35,473 nt of DNA from Patescibacteria group bacterium (lineage in GTDB: Bacteria > Patescibacteriota > Patescibacteriia > Patescibacteriales > UBA12465): assembly GCA_027858435.1 (NCBI GenBank), contig JAQICS010000002.1:1-35473 (forward strand). The letters run 5' to 3'. Positions 8,975 through 18,002 of this stretch are shown piece after piece. The notes below the pieces were generated by a model. The model searched no databases. It saw only the letters and a list, made by a program, of their open reading frames with translations, and was not told the DNA's origin. Each line of letters begins with the position of its first letter. The first letter of the stretch is position 1. The position numbers and the translations under genes are program-made.

Positions 8975-9374
8975 ATATCCTCTCCCAGGGAAATGGTCTT
9001 AAGTTATTTTTTAAGCTACCATCTTTTTTAAAAAAGTTAAAAGCAAATACTTCTTTTTTTAAATGCCATTTATTGTTTTTTATATAAAGGATAGCTAAGA
9101 ATTCAATTCTGTCGCTATCTTGTTTAATGTATAAAACATTTCCTTTTTTAAAAAAGTTTAAAAAGTTATTAGTAGCTTCAATAATATTTTTTCCGTTAAA
9201 GACCTTGGGACAGGTAGAGCTTTTTTGCCACATTTTAAAATCTTGTGGAGCACATATTTCTATTCTACCTTCCGATGTAATATTAACTTTAAATCGAAAA
9301 TTTGATATTGGCTTAAAAACTTCTTGAGCTTTAAATAATTCTTGCCAAGCTCTTTTTTTGCTTTTTATTTCCAT
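8973..9374 (-). CDS. Hypothetical protein
   Basis: 133-aa ORF on the minus strand, MEIKSKKRAWQELFKAQEVFKPISNFRFKVNITSEG...PFPWERI; convergent terminator and minus-strand promoter present. Confidence 0.65.
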   Translation of the reverse strand: MEIKSKKRAWQELFKAQEVFKPISNFRFKVNITSEGRIEICAPQDFKMWQKSSTCPKVFNGKNIIEATNNFLNFFKKGNVLYIKQDSDRIEFLAILYIKNNKWHLKKEVFAFNFFKKDGSLKNNLRPFPWERI

Positions 9375-9402
9375 TACAATTTATTTTAAAAGATCTATAT
9401 TT

Positions 9403-9431
9403 ATATTAGTTTTTAAAAAATTCTTTGTCAA
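9403..9431 (-). promoter_or_regulatory. Minus-strand promoter TTGACA-17-TAATAT
   Basis: Complement of TGTCAA 9426-9431 (-35) and of ATATTA 9403-9408 (-10), 17-bp spacer; directed at the 9374 gene. Confidence 0.55.
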
Positions 9432-9436
9432 TTTAA

Positions 9437-9464
9437 TTGACAAAAAAAGTCAGTGTATTAAAAT
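9437..9464 (+). promoter_or_regulatory. Plus-strand promoter TTGACA-16-TAAAAT
   Basis: TTGACA 9437-9442, TAAAAT 9459-9464; upstream of ATG 9493. Confidence 0.55.
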
Positions 9465-9492
9465 TATATTTTTGAACCTTAAAAATATAGAA

Positions 9493-9744
9493 ATGGAAAA
9501 TGAATTTAAACCACAACCTTATCCTCTATCAATTATTCCAATTATTAAAGAAATTGAATTAAATGAAGTCTTCTTTATGAAAAAAATTATTAAAGCCACT
9601 GAAATTCCGGCTAACCCAGGTATCTATGATGATTTAATCAAACTATGGAAAAAGAGAATGGCTGAATTATCTTTTCTTGATTCAACGGGGGTTATAAAAA
9701 ACCTTGAAGAAAGAAAAAAAATGATTGAAAAGAATGATAGATGA
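9493..9744 (+). CDS. Hypothetical small protein (83 aa)
   Basis: MENEFKPQPYPLSIIPIIKEIELNEVFFMKKIIKATEIPANPGIYDDLIKLWKKRMAELSFLDSTGVIKNLEERKKMIEKNDR; start moved from 9358 to the ATG downstream of the promoter. Confidence 0.6.
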   Translation: MENEFKPQPYPLSIIPIIKEIELNEVFFMKKIIKATEIPANPGIYDDLIKLWKKRMAELSFLDSTGVIKNLEERKKMIEKNDR

Positions 9745-9797
9745 TTAAGAGGTGTAAAATGAAAAGTCCTGTTTAAAAAATTAAATAGGACTAAAAT

Positions 9798-9827
9798 AGT
9801 AGACACAAAAAAGTGTCTACTTTTTTA
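9798..9827 (+). terminator. Rho-independent terminator
   Basis: AGTAGACAC-aaaaaa-GTGTCTACT then T-run. Confidence 0.85.
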
Positions 9828-9891
9828 TTTTACTATTTTCAAATTTTTTAATTTATGGTATAATTTAGTTATAATATTTAAACATAATTCT

Positions 9892-10050
9892 ATGTCAGAA
9901 AAATTAAAAGACGAATTCATTTCAAGAGAGCAAAAATATTTCAAATTTAAATTTGGACAACTTCTTGCTTCATCATTAGCTGGATTCTTAACTGGTATTA
10001 TTGTTACTTTAATTATTTTTCTAGCCTTATTTAATTTAACCTTAAAATAG
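9892..10050 (+). CDS. Small single-TM protein (52 aa), not in the ORF track
   Basis: MSEKLKDEFISREQKYFKFKFGQLLASSLAGFLTGIIVTLIIFLALFNLTLK*; preceded by extended -10-like TGGTATAAT. Confidence 0.55.
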   Translation: MSEKLKDEFISREQKYFKFKFGQLLASSLAGFLTGIIVTLIIFLALFNLTLK

Positions 10051-10099
10051 TTTAAATTAAAATACTTTTCAACTCAATATTTATATTTTAAAATCACTA

Positions 10100-10128
10100 T
10101 TGACAAATTGTGCTACTTATTATATAAT
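10100..10128 (+). promoter_or_regulatory. Consensus promoter TTGACA-17-TATAAT
   Basis: TTGACA 10100-10105, TATAAT 10123-10128; upstream of ATG 10173. Confidence 0.8.
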
Positions 10129-10172
10129 TCTCTGAAATTGAAATAGTTCATTAACACAAAAAAATGTAAGAA

Positions 10173-10730
10173 ATGAGACCACTAAATGTTATTATCCGTC
10201 AAAATTGGATAGGTGTAATTATCCTTGTAGCTTTAATCGTATTTGCGATTATAAAGCTATCGCCTGAGAATGAAAAGAGTAGTAATGAATATACTCGTGT
10301 AGAAACGAGTGAAGTTCAGACAAATGAAGTTAAGCTCGTTCAAGCCCCATCTAATGATGTGGTAAGAGCTGCTACAGAGCAAAACATTTCAACCAATAAT
10401 TCGGTTGATAATAATACTGGCGACTATAAAGAATATCGCTTTGTATTTCGTCTTGATGGATCAGAAGGACATCATATTCCGCATTTGCTTGGAATGGGTG
10501 TTTTAAACAAACAAGGCACAGGTTACGATTTTTTAACAAAGCCTAACACAACCTCCGATGACGATTATGGACGGCTTGAAAATGGAATCTACTTCATCAA
10601 AGAAACACTTATTATTAAAGCCGGAATGACTTCATTCTGTGAACTCAAAAGCAACGAATTTGGCTGGATACCTAAAAAAATGGTTTTAGCTGAAATCGAT
10701 GGAGAAAGGGCCTATATCTATCAACCATAG
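10173..10730 (+). CDS. Hypothetical membrane-anchored protein
   Basis: 185 aa, N-terminal TM (WIGVIILVALIVFAII), polar linker, soluble C-terminal domain; consensus promoter and terminator. Confidence 0.7.
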   Translation: MRPLNVIIRQNWIGVIILVALIVFAIIKLSPENEKSSNEYTRVETSEVQTNEVKLVQAPSNDVVRAATEQNISTNNSVDNNTGDYKEYRFVFRLDGSEGHHIPHLLGMGVLNKQGTGYDFLTKPNTTSDDDYGRLENGIYFIKETLIIKAGMTSFCELKSNEFGWIPKKMVLAEIDGERAYIYQP

Positions 10731-10748
10731 ACAATGGCCGCAATTATT

Positions 10749-10779
10749 ACCCTGGAATTTTATTTCGGGGTTTTTTTTA
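10749..10779 (+). terminator. Rho-independent terminator
   Basis: ACCCTGGAA-ttttat-TTCGGGGT (with wobble pairs) followed by T-run. Confidence 0.65.
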
Positions 10780-10816
10780 TTGTTCTAAATTATATTTTAA
10801 GTTATTATAATACTAT

Positions 10817-11944
10817 ATGAAAAATATAAAATTATTTAGAAAACAAAATATATTTATTTCAATACTAGCAGTTTTATTATTATCCTTGTTTTTTGTTTTT
10901 CCTGTTTCAGCTAATAATGATAAAGGAAGTGTATATAAAGCGGAAGTGATTGATATTTTAGATGAGCTTGAAAAAGAAAATGAAGATGGTTCAAAGATTG
11001 TTCAGCAAGATCTTCTATTAAAGATAATTAACAGCGAAAGAGAAGGGGAAGAAATTATATATAATGGTATCTCTGACTTGCAAGTAACTGACTTAGATTA
11101 TTTTAATGTTTCTGATAAGGTTTTTGTTGATTCGTATAAAAATGTTGATGATGAAGAAATTTTTTATATTACTGGTTTTGTTAGAAATACGTCTTTAATA
11201 TGGTTATTCATTATCTTTATAATCGCTGTACTTTTAGTTGGTAGATTTAAAGGTTTTAAAGCTCTTCTTAGTCTGTTTTTAAGTTTTGTTGTGATAATTA
11301 AGTTTATACTACCTTCAATACTTAATGGTCAAAATCCAATAATTATTAGTCTACTTGGAGCCTTAATAATTTTAGCTCTAATTATATATATTACTGAAGG
11401 GATTAAAAAGAAATCTCATTTAGCAATGCTTGCTATTTTGAGTTCACTTACTTTTACAGTTTTTCTTTCTTGGTTTTTTATAAGGGTTACTAGATTAACT
11501 GGATTAGCTCAAGAGGAAACTATTTTTTTAATTAATAATGGTAATTTATCACTAGACTTTAAAGGACTTCTACTGGCTGGTTTTATCATCGGTGCTATTG
11601 GTGTTTTAGATGATATTGTGGTTGGACAAATTGAGTCAGTTGAGCAAATAAGGGAAGCTAATCCTAGTTTGTCTAACAGACAAGTATTTAATATGTCCTA
11701 TAAAATAGGAAATACTCATTTAGGAGCAATTATTAATACTTTATTTCTAACCTATACTGGTGCCGCCCTACCACTTCTATTACTATTTATAGTTAACAAT
11801 CAATCTGGTGTTAGTTTTGAAAACTTTATTAACCTAGAAGTAGTATCAACGGAAATTGTTAGAACTCTAGTGGGAAGTATTGGAATTATTGCTTCCATGC
11901 CAATTGCTACTCTTTTAGCAACCGTTATGCTTAAGAAGAAATAG
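10817..11944 (+). CDS. YibE/F family multi-pass membrane protein
   Basis: 375 aa; signal/TM N-terminus, then GFIIGAIGVLDDIVVGQIESVEQIREANPSLSNRQVFNMSYKIGNTHLGAIINTLFLTYTGAALPLLLLF, typical YibE/F core. Confidence 0.9.
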   Translation: MKNIKLFRKQNIFISILAVLLLSLFFVFPVSANNDKGSVYKAEVIDILDELEKENEDGSKIVQQDLLLKIINSEREGEEIIYNGISDLQVTDLDYFNVSDKVFVDSYKNVDDEEIFYITGFVRNTSLIWLFIIFIIAVLLVGRFKGFKALLSLFLSFVVIIKFILPSILNGQNPIIISLLGALIILALIIYITEGIKKKSHLAMLAILSSLTFTVFLSWFFIRVTRLTGLAQEETIFLINNGNLSLDFKGLLLAGFIIGAIGVLDDIVVGQIESVEQIREANPSLSNRQVFNMSYKIGNTHLGAIINTLFLTYTGAALPLLLLFIVNNQSGVSFENFINLEVVSTEIVRTLVGSIGIIASMPIATLLATVMLKKK

Positions 11945-11961
11945 TTTTAACAATTATATAA

Positions 11962-11990
11962 TTGACAATAACGAAATTTTTTAATAAAAT
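11962..11990 (+). promoter_or_regulatory. Promoter TTGACA-17-TAAAAT for the PhoH-family gene
   Basis: TTGACA 11962-11967, TAAAAT 11985-11990. Confidence 0.65.
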
Positions 11991-12083
11991 AATATATTAA
12001 AAGAAAAGAACTTTAACAATAATAATTTAATCTTAAAATTGAAAATCAACAAAAAAGAACATTAACAATTAAAACTAGATAAA

Positions 12084-13466
12084 ATGGAAGAGAAACTGGT
12101 AAATTTGATTATTCCCGACACTAATGTCTTAATTAACGATCCTTATTGTTTGGATAAGTTTATAAACGGTGGAAATAAAATTGTAATTCCATTAATCGTT
12201 TTAACCGAACTGGATAAGTTAAAAAGAGATTTGAGAATAGGGCTTGATGTTAGAGAAGTTATTCGTCAAATTGAAAAGTATGGCTTTGGTAAGAACGAAT
12301 TATTTGAGGTTGAAAAAAATGTAGATTTTAATGGACTTGATTTAGACAAGAGTCATGCTGATTACCGAGTACTGGCAACTGTAAATTATGTGATTAATAA
12401 CAAAAAATATGAAGGATATAAATCATATAAGTTAGTTACCAATGATATCAATATGAGAGCGGTTGCTTATGCCGTATTCAAAGACAACAAAAAAGTGTTA
12501 ATTGAAGAGTATAAGCAAGAGCAGGTTGAGCAAAGAAAATCAAAGGAAGAAATTCCAGTGATAAAAATTCCTAATTTTCCAATTGATATTGGCGTTGAAT
12601 ATAATAAGTCAGTTCATGGAGTCCTGGATGAAAATAGTGGAATAGTTATTAAATACATAGGAAAAAAGGAAAAGGAGCAAGAGAATTTATTTATTAAAAG
12701 GGGTTCATATTTGCAAATGATTAAAAATGACTATCAACTTTTTGGTCTAAAGGCGCTTTCAGAAACAGAAAGACCAAATTATGGACAGTTATTAGCATTT
12801 TATAACCTTTCCTCACCGGATGTTAGATGTATTTTTTTACAAGGTCAAGCAGGAACCGGTAAAACACTAATTGCTTTAGCGGCTGGTATGTCTCAAAGAA
12901 ATAAATATGATCAATTAATAGTCGCTAATCCTATGGTGCCTCTTTCCAATAAAAGCAACATGGGTTTCCTACCTGGTGATGTTTCGGAAAAACTAAGTCC
13001 ATGGTTAGTTCCATTTGAGCAAAACTTGAAATTCTTGGAAAAGAATTCAGCTGATCAAATGTATAAATCTGTTGTTTCAGGTGCTAGAAAAAATTCAACT
13101 AATAAATTAGGTGAAGATAATTCTGGTATGACTATGCGTGATAAATATGGTTTAACCCTGCAACCACTTGAATACATTCGTGGTCAAACCATTGCCGATG
13201 CTTTCATTGTTATTGAAGAAGCGCAGAATTTGACACAACATGAAATTAAAACTATTATCACTCGCTTAGGCAAAGGCTCTAAGGTTGTGTTCTGTGGTGA
13301 TTTGTCACAAATTGATATTCAGTATTTAACCGAGTTTTCTTCTGGTTTAACCTATGCCATTGAAAAAATGGTTGGCTTAAAAAATGAAAACAAGATGGTA
13401 GCCTCAATTATGCTATCAACAGTCGTTCGTTCAGAATTAGCATCATTTGCTAGTTCAGTGCTGTAA
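12084..13466 (+). CDS. PIN domain-PhoH family ATPase (YlaK/PhoH2-like)
   Basis: N-terminal PIN (IIPDTNVLINDPYCLDKF...LTELDKLK...), C-terminal PhoH ATPase (FLQGQAGTGKTLIALAAG...AFIVIEEAQNLTQHEIKTIITRLGKGSKVVFCGDLSQID). Confidence 0.93.
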   Translation: MEEKLVNLIIPDTNVLINDPYCLDKFINGGNKIVIPLIVLTELDKLKRDLRIGLDVREVIRQIEKYGFGKNELFEVEKNVDFNGLDLDKSHADYRVLATVNYVINNKKYEGYKSYKLVTNDINMRAVAYAVFKDNKKVLIEEYKQEQVEQRKSKEEIPVIKIPNFPIDIGVEYNKSVHGVLDENSGIVIKYIGKKEKEQENLFIKRGSYLQMIKNDYQLFGLKALSETERPNYGQLLAFYNLSSPDVRCIFLQGQAGTGKTLIALAAGMSQRNKYDQLIVANPMVPLSNKSNMGFLPGDVSEKLSPWLVPFEQNLKFLEKNSADQMYKSVVSGARKNSTNKLGEDNSGMTMRDKYGLTLQPLEYIRGQTIADAFIVIEEAQNLTQHEIKTIITRLGKGSKVVFCGDLSQIDIQYLTEFSSGLTYAIEKMVGLKNENKMVASIMLSTVVRSELASFASSVL

Positions 13467-13471
13467 ATTAA

Positions 13472-13500
13472 GACCCTTGCCAAATGGTGAGGGTTTTTTA
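13472..13500 (+). terminator. Rho-independent terminator
   Basis: ACCCTTGCC-aaat-GGTGAGGGT followed by TTTTT. Confidence 0.75.
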
Positions 13501-13568
13501 TATGCCTTGCAATTTAAGTGATTTTTTGTTATTATACGGGAGATTATTATAAACTAAATTAATATATT

Positions 13569-15020
13569 ATGGCAGAAGAAGTAGTACTGCGTTTTAATGA
13601 CGTAACATTTGAATACATCGAAAAAAAACCAGTAATTGAAGATGCCTCTTTTTCACTTCGTAAAAGTTCTAAATATACTTTAATGGGACAAAATGGGGCA
13701 GGAAAGAGCACAATTTTTAAATTAATAACCGAAGAAATAACTCCTAAAAGCGGAAAAGTATCAATTGATAGCAAAGCTACTGTTGGTACAGCTAAGCAAA
13801 TGGTTAATCGTGACGACTTTGATATGAGCGTTGAAGATTATTTTGCTCGTAAATTTGAACCTGTGCCAGGAAGTTTAAAGAGTAAGATTTCTAAAGTTTT
13901 AGAAGCGGTAAACATGGATATTCCTTTTGAAAAAAAGGTAGGTGATTTATCAGGTGGACAACAAGCTAGACTTCTTTTAGCTGAAGCTTTAATTGTTGAA
14001 CCAGATATTTTGCTTTTAGATGAGCCCACTAATAATTTAGATCAAGAAGGAATTGATCATCTTTTAAGTTTTCTAATCATGTATGACAAAACAGTTTTAG
14101 TTATCTCTCATGATGCTGACTTTTTAAATTGTTTCACTGAAGGAGTTGTATATTTAGATATTCATAGTCAACAAACTGAAATCTATGTTGGTGACTATTA
14201 TTCTGTGGTTGAAGAAATATCACAGAGAATTGAAAGAGAACAAAGAAAGAATGCTCAATTACAGAAACAGATAAAAGATAGGAAGGAGAAAGCCAACTAC
14301 TTCTCCCATAAAGGAGGTAAGATGAGAAAGTTGGCTCAGAAGATGAAAGAGGAAACTTCTGACTTAGAAGATAGTATAGTTGATGTTAAACGTGAGGATA
14401 AAGAGATAAGAGATTTTTTTATACCAGTTCAAGAAGATTTAGTAGGAAATATTGTTGAAATTAGATCTGTTAAGGTGATAAAAAATCACGAACCAGTTGA
14501 AGTGGAAATGGAAAAAGATATTACTAAAAGTATGCATGTTATCATTAAAGGACCAAATGGAATTGGTAAAAGTACTTTTTTAAGATCACTTGTTGCCGGT
14601 AAATCAGAAGAAGCTCATATTAAAGAAGGAATAAGGATGGGATATTATAGTCAAGACTTTACCAACCTAGACCTTGATCAAAAAGTCTATGATTCTTTGC
14701 AAGATGCAATGTTTGATAGAGAAGATGATCAAGAACTTCGCTCAACTGCTGCTGGTTTTCTTTTAACTGGTAATTTTATGGGAAGTAAAATTAGAGAATT
14801 ATCAGAAGGTCAAAAAGGATTACTATCTTTTGCTAGACTTAGTCTAATGAAGCCAGGGATATTAATTTTAGATGAGCCAACTAATCATATTAATTTTAGA
14901 CATTTACCAATAATTGCTAAGGCAATCAATGAATTTGCTGGACCAGTTATTATGGTAAGTCATATGTCTGAGTTTATTTCAACTCTTAGAATAGACGATG
15001 AAATAGATTTAGGAAAATAA
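13569..15020 (+). CDS. ABC-F type ATP-binding protein with two NBDs
   Basis: GQNGAGKST / LSGGQQARLLLAEAL / LLLDEPTNNLD and GPNGIGKST / LSEGQKGLLSFARL / LILDEPTNHINFRH; no TM domain. Confidence 0.9.
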   Translation: MAEEVVLRFNDVTFEYIEKKPVIEDASFSLRKSSKYTLMGQNGAGKSTIFKLITEEITPKSGKVSIDSKATVGTAKQMVNRDDFDMSVEDYFARKFEPVPGSLKSKISKVLEAVNMDIPFEKKVGDLSGGQQARLLLAEALIVEPDILLLDEPTNNLDQEGIDHLLSFLIMYDKTVLVISHDADFLNCFTEGVVYLDIHSQQTEIYVGDYYSVVEEISQRIEREQRKNAQLQKQIKDRKEKANYFSHKGGKMRKLAQKMKEETSDLEDSIVDVKREDKEIRDFFIPVQEDLVGNIVEIRSVKVIKNHEPVEVEMEKDITKSMHVIIKGPNGIGKSTFLRSLVAGKSEEAHIKEGIRMGYYSQDFTNLDLDQKVYDSLQDAMFDREDDQELRSTAAGFLLTGNFMGSKIRELSEGQKGLLSFARLSLMKPGILILDEPTNHINFRHLPIIAKAINEFAGPVIMVSHMSEFISTLRIDDEIDLGK

Positions 15021-15021
15021 A

Positions 15022-15540
15022 ATGCCAAGAAAGAAAAAAAAGATTGTTATTGTAAATGATAAAATGCAAAAAAACTATCACTATAGTCTAGTTGAGTCTA
15101 GTGGTATAAATTTTGATAGTGAATTTAAACCTGAGCTAACACCAAAAGAGATGTTAAAATTAGGAATTTTTGGTGGTGTGTATATGCGTGATTGTCAGAA
15201 AGAGTTTCCAAAATCTTGGTTTAAAAGTGCTAAACTAGCTGAGGGCAAAAGAAATAAAAAATTAAACTATTTTTCTATTTCAGCTAGTATCCCCCTTTCT
15301 TATTGGCAAAAGAAAGGTTGGATATATAAAAATGATCCCCGAGGCTGGTTTCAATGGTATTGTAGATACTACAGAGGTAGAAGAATAGAGGGAGAAGATA
15401 AGCGTCAAATTAAAAGATGGAAGGCTTTTAAAAGACATGTGGTAGCTATAAAAAATAATTGTAGACAGGGAGATATTACTTGTCGGCCTAAACAAAGACA
15501 AGCAGTACTTCATTGGGCCTATGACAGTCGCGACTACTAA
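15022..15540 (+). CDS. Conserved hypothetical protein with GWFQWYCRYYRGRR core
   Basis: 172 aa; FGGVYMRDCQKEFPKSWF...LNYFSISASIPLSYWQKKGWIYKNDPRGWFQWYCRYYRGRR...DKRQIKRWKAFKRHV...TCRPKQRQAVLHWAYDSR; 1-nt gap from the ABC-F stop. Confidence 0.8.
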   Translation: MPRKKKKIVIVNDKMQKNYHYSLVESSGINFDSEFKPELTPKEMLKLGIFGGVYMRDCQKEFPKSWFKSAKLAEGKRNKKLNYFSISASIPLSYWQKKGWIYKNDPRGWFQWYCRYYRGRRIEGEDKRQIKRWKAFKRHVVAIKNNCRQGDITCRPKQRQAVLHWAYDSRDY

Positions 15541-15541
15541 T

Positions 15542-17392
15542 ATGTCTAAAATATTTAAATTAAAATCAGATTACACTCCAACTGGAGATCAACCTCAAGC
15601 GATAGAGAAGTTAAATACCGGTTTAGAAAAAGGTTACGACTACCAAACACTACTTGGTGTTACTGGAAGTGGTAAGACTTTTAGTATTGCCAATGTTATT
15701 GAAAAACAAAACAAACCAGTTTTAGTTATTGCTCCAAATAAATCACTAGCTGCTCAATTGTATCGTGAGTTTAAAAATTATTTTCCAGATAACGTAGTAA
15801 ACTATTTTGTCTCCTATTACGATTACTACCAACCAGAGGCATATCTTCCAATTACAGACACATATATTGATAAAGAGGCAATGATTAATCAAGAGATTGA
15901 TAGATTAAGACACGCGGCCACATCTTCAATTCTTAGTCGTCGTGATGTTATTATCGTTGCTTCAGTTTCTTGTATATACAATCTTGGTGTTCCGGATTCA
16001 TATTTAGAATCAAGAATTGTTTTAGAAAAAGATGTATTATTAACTAGAGCTGATTTAATTAAACAATTAGTTAAAGTTCAATTTGAAAGAACAAATGGTG
16101 ATGTAAAAAGAGGACAGTTTAGAGTTAGAGGAGATATTTTTGAAATCCGTCCTATGTCAGAAAACATTATCTATCGCCTTAATCTATCAGGTCAGAAATT
16201 AAGTCGGATTTCAATTATTGATAATACTACTAGAAATATACTAGAAGACTTAAAAGAAATTGTTATTTTTCCCCCTAAACATTTTATTTCTGATAAGCCA
16301 AAACTGGAAGCAGCAATTAAAGATATTAAAGAAGAATTAAAAGATAGGTTAAGATATTTTAAAAAAGAAGGACTACTTCTTGAGGCGGAAAGATTAGAGC
16401 GACGTACTAAATATGATATTGAAATGCTAAGAAGTTTAGGTTTCTGTCATGGTATCGAAAACTACTCTCGTCACTTAACCGGAAAATTAGCTGGTGAAGC
16501 TCCAGACTCACTCCTTGCATATTTTGGAAAAGACAAAGAAGGAAACCCGGACTTTCTAACAATTATTGATGAGTCACATATCACTGTTCCTCAAATTAGA
16601 GGAATGTATAATGGTGATAAGGCTAGAAAACAGAATCTTGTTCAATATGGTTGGAGACTACCATCAGCTCTTGATAATCGTCCTCTTAAATTTAATGAAT
16701 TTAAAGAACGAATTAATCAATCCATATTTACCACTGCCACCCCAGCAGAATATGAAAAAGAGCATTCTAAGCAAGTAGTGGAACAAGTTATTAGACCAAC
16801 TGGACTTCTTGATCCAGAAATTGAAATTAGACCAGTCTTTGAAGAAGAAAAAAATAGAAGTCAAATTGATGATATAATTTTAGAAATAAAAAGACTGGCT
16901 AAAAAACAAGAAAGAGTGATTGTAAACACCTTAACTAAAAAACAAGCTGAGGATTTAAATGATTATTTAAAAACTCAAAACATTAAAGCTAATTATTTAC
17001 ATTCAGATATTAAAACATTACAAAGAATTGAGATATTAAAAGACTTTAGAACGGGCAAGTTCGATGTTTTAATTGGTGTTAATCTTCTTCGTGAAGGATT
17101 AGATCTTCCTGAAGTAACTTTAGTGGCCATACTTGATGCTGATAGGGAAGGTTTTCTACGTAGTGAAACTTCTTTAATGCAAACTATGGGAAGAGCAGCT
17201 AGAAATGTTAAAGGAAAAATTATCCTATACGGTAATAAGACTACTAAGTCAATGAAAAGAGCAATTGATGAAGTGGATCGTAGAAGAGAAAAACAATTAG
17301 AGTATAATAAGAAACACAACATCACTCCAACAAACATATCCAAAAAGATTGAAATCATGCTTGATATTGAAGGTGATAAAAAGGATAAGTAA
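15542..17392 (+). CDS. uvrB: Excinuclease ABC subunit UvrB
   Basis: TGDQPQAIEKLNTGLEKGYDYQTLLGVTGSGKTF...YFVSYYDYYQPEAYLP...IDESHITVPQIRGMYNGD...RAARNVKGKIILYG. ORF track starts at 15521; ATG 15542 (MSKIFKLKSDYTPTGDQ) is more typical. Confidence 0.98.
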   Translation: MSKIFKLKSDYTPTGDQPQAIEKLNTGLEKGYDYQTLLGVTGSGKTFSIANVIEKQNKPVLVIAPNKSLAAQLYREFKNYFPDNVVNYFVSYYDYYQPEAYLPITDTYIDKEAMINQEIDRLRHAATSSILSRRDVIIVASVSCIYNLGVPDSYLESRIVLEKDVLLTRADLIKQLVKVQFERTNGDVKRGQFRVRGDIFEIRPMSENIIYRLNLSGQKLSRISIIDNTTRNILEDLKEIVIFPPKHFISDKPKLEAAIKDIKEELKDRLRYFKKEGLLLEAERLERRTKYDIEMLRSLGFCHGIENYSRHLTGKLAGEAPDSLLAYFGKDKEGNPDFLTIIDESHITVPQIRGMYNGDKARKQNLVQYGWRLPSALDNRPLKFNEFKERINQSIFTTATPAEYEKEHSKQVVEQVIRPTGLLDPEIEIRPVFEEEKNRSQIDDIILEIKRLAKKQERVIVNTLTKKQAEDLNDYLKTQNIKANYLHSDIKTLQRIEILKDFRTGKFDVLIGVNLLREGLDLPEVTLVAILDADREGFLRSETSLMQTMGRAARNVKGKIILYGNKTTKSMKRAIDEVDRRREKQLEYNKKHNITPTNISKKIEIMLDIEGDKKDK

Positions 17393-17460
17393 AATAAATT
17401 TATTAACACTTTAGTTGCTTGAAAACTTTTATCATATAATAATATAAAGATAATAAAAAA

Positions 17461-17488
17461 AGCCTTGTAGTTTTCTACAAGGCTTTTA
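17461..17488. terminator. Bidirectional terminator
   Basis: AGCCTTGTAG-tttt-CTACAAGGCT flanked by A-run and T-run. Confidence 0.85.
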
Positions 17489-17526
17489 TTTTACTTTTCT
17501 TTTTTTTGTATTTTTTCTTTCTTTTC

Positions 17527-17958
17527 TCAGTCTTTGTATCTCATCCTATTTACATTGTTGAAATAGTTTATTATCAATCTGGTTATAATATAGGTTGAAA
17601 TAGATGTTGCAGGTAGTATTATTGGAATTTGTCCAATACTCCAAGCCTCTATTAGACTGGCAAATACTAAAATTAAATACATTGATCCGAGCTCATTCCA
17701 CATTTGATTTGCGCTCTTAATATAGGCATAAGAGAGCAGACCAGTAAGGACTGTTAATAAGTGAACAATAAATGATTCAATTGAGAATATTGTTTTCCAA
17801 AAGTTTGAAATAATATTTGCATCAGCTAAACTGGCAATAGCTAGCCAAGCCGAAGTTGCAATTACTACACTAAATATTCGAAAAAACAATCTACTCTTTA
17901 ACTTACTTCTTTCTCTTCTAAAAGGTGATTTTGTCACCCTCATTTTTCCATTTTTCAT
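17527..17958 (-). CDS. Hypothetical membrane protein
   Basis: 143 aa with several TM segments (FRIFSVVIATSAWLAIASLA, FIVHLLTVLTGLLSYAYI, MYLILVFASLIEAWSI, IPIILPATSISTYIITRLI); terminator just downstream. Confidence 0.7.
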   Translation of the reverse strand: MKNGKMRVTKSPFRRERSKLKSRLFFRIFSVVIATSAWLAIASLADANIISNFWKTIFSIESFIVHLLTVLTGLLSYAYIKSANQMWNELGSMYLILVFASLIEAWSIGQIPIILPATSISTYIITRLIINYFNNVNRMRYKD

Positions 17959-18002
17959 TGGCGATCTTTTTTCTGGTTTGTTAATGTTAATTTTAACTAG
18001 TA

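Noticed and set aside
16993-17409. 138-aa minus-strand ORF
   Set aside because: Antisense to the conserved UvrB C-terminal region; shadow ORF.
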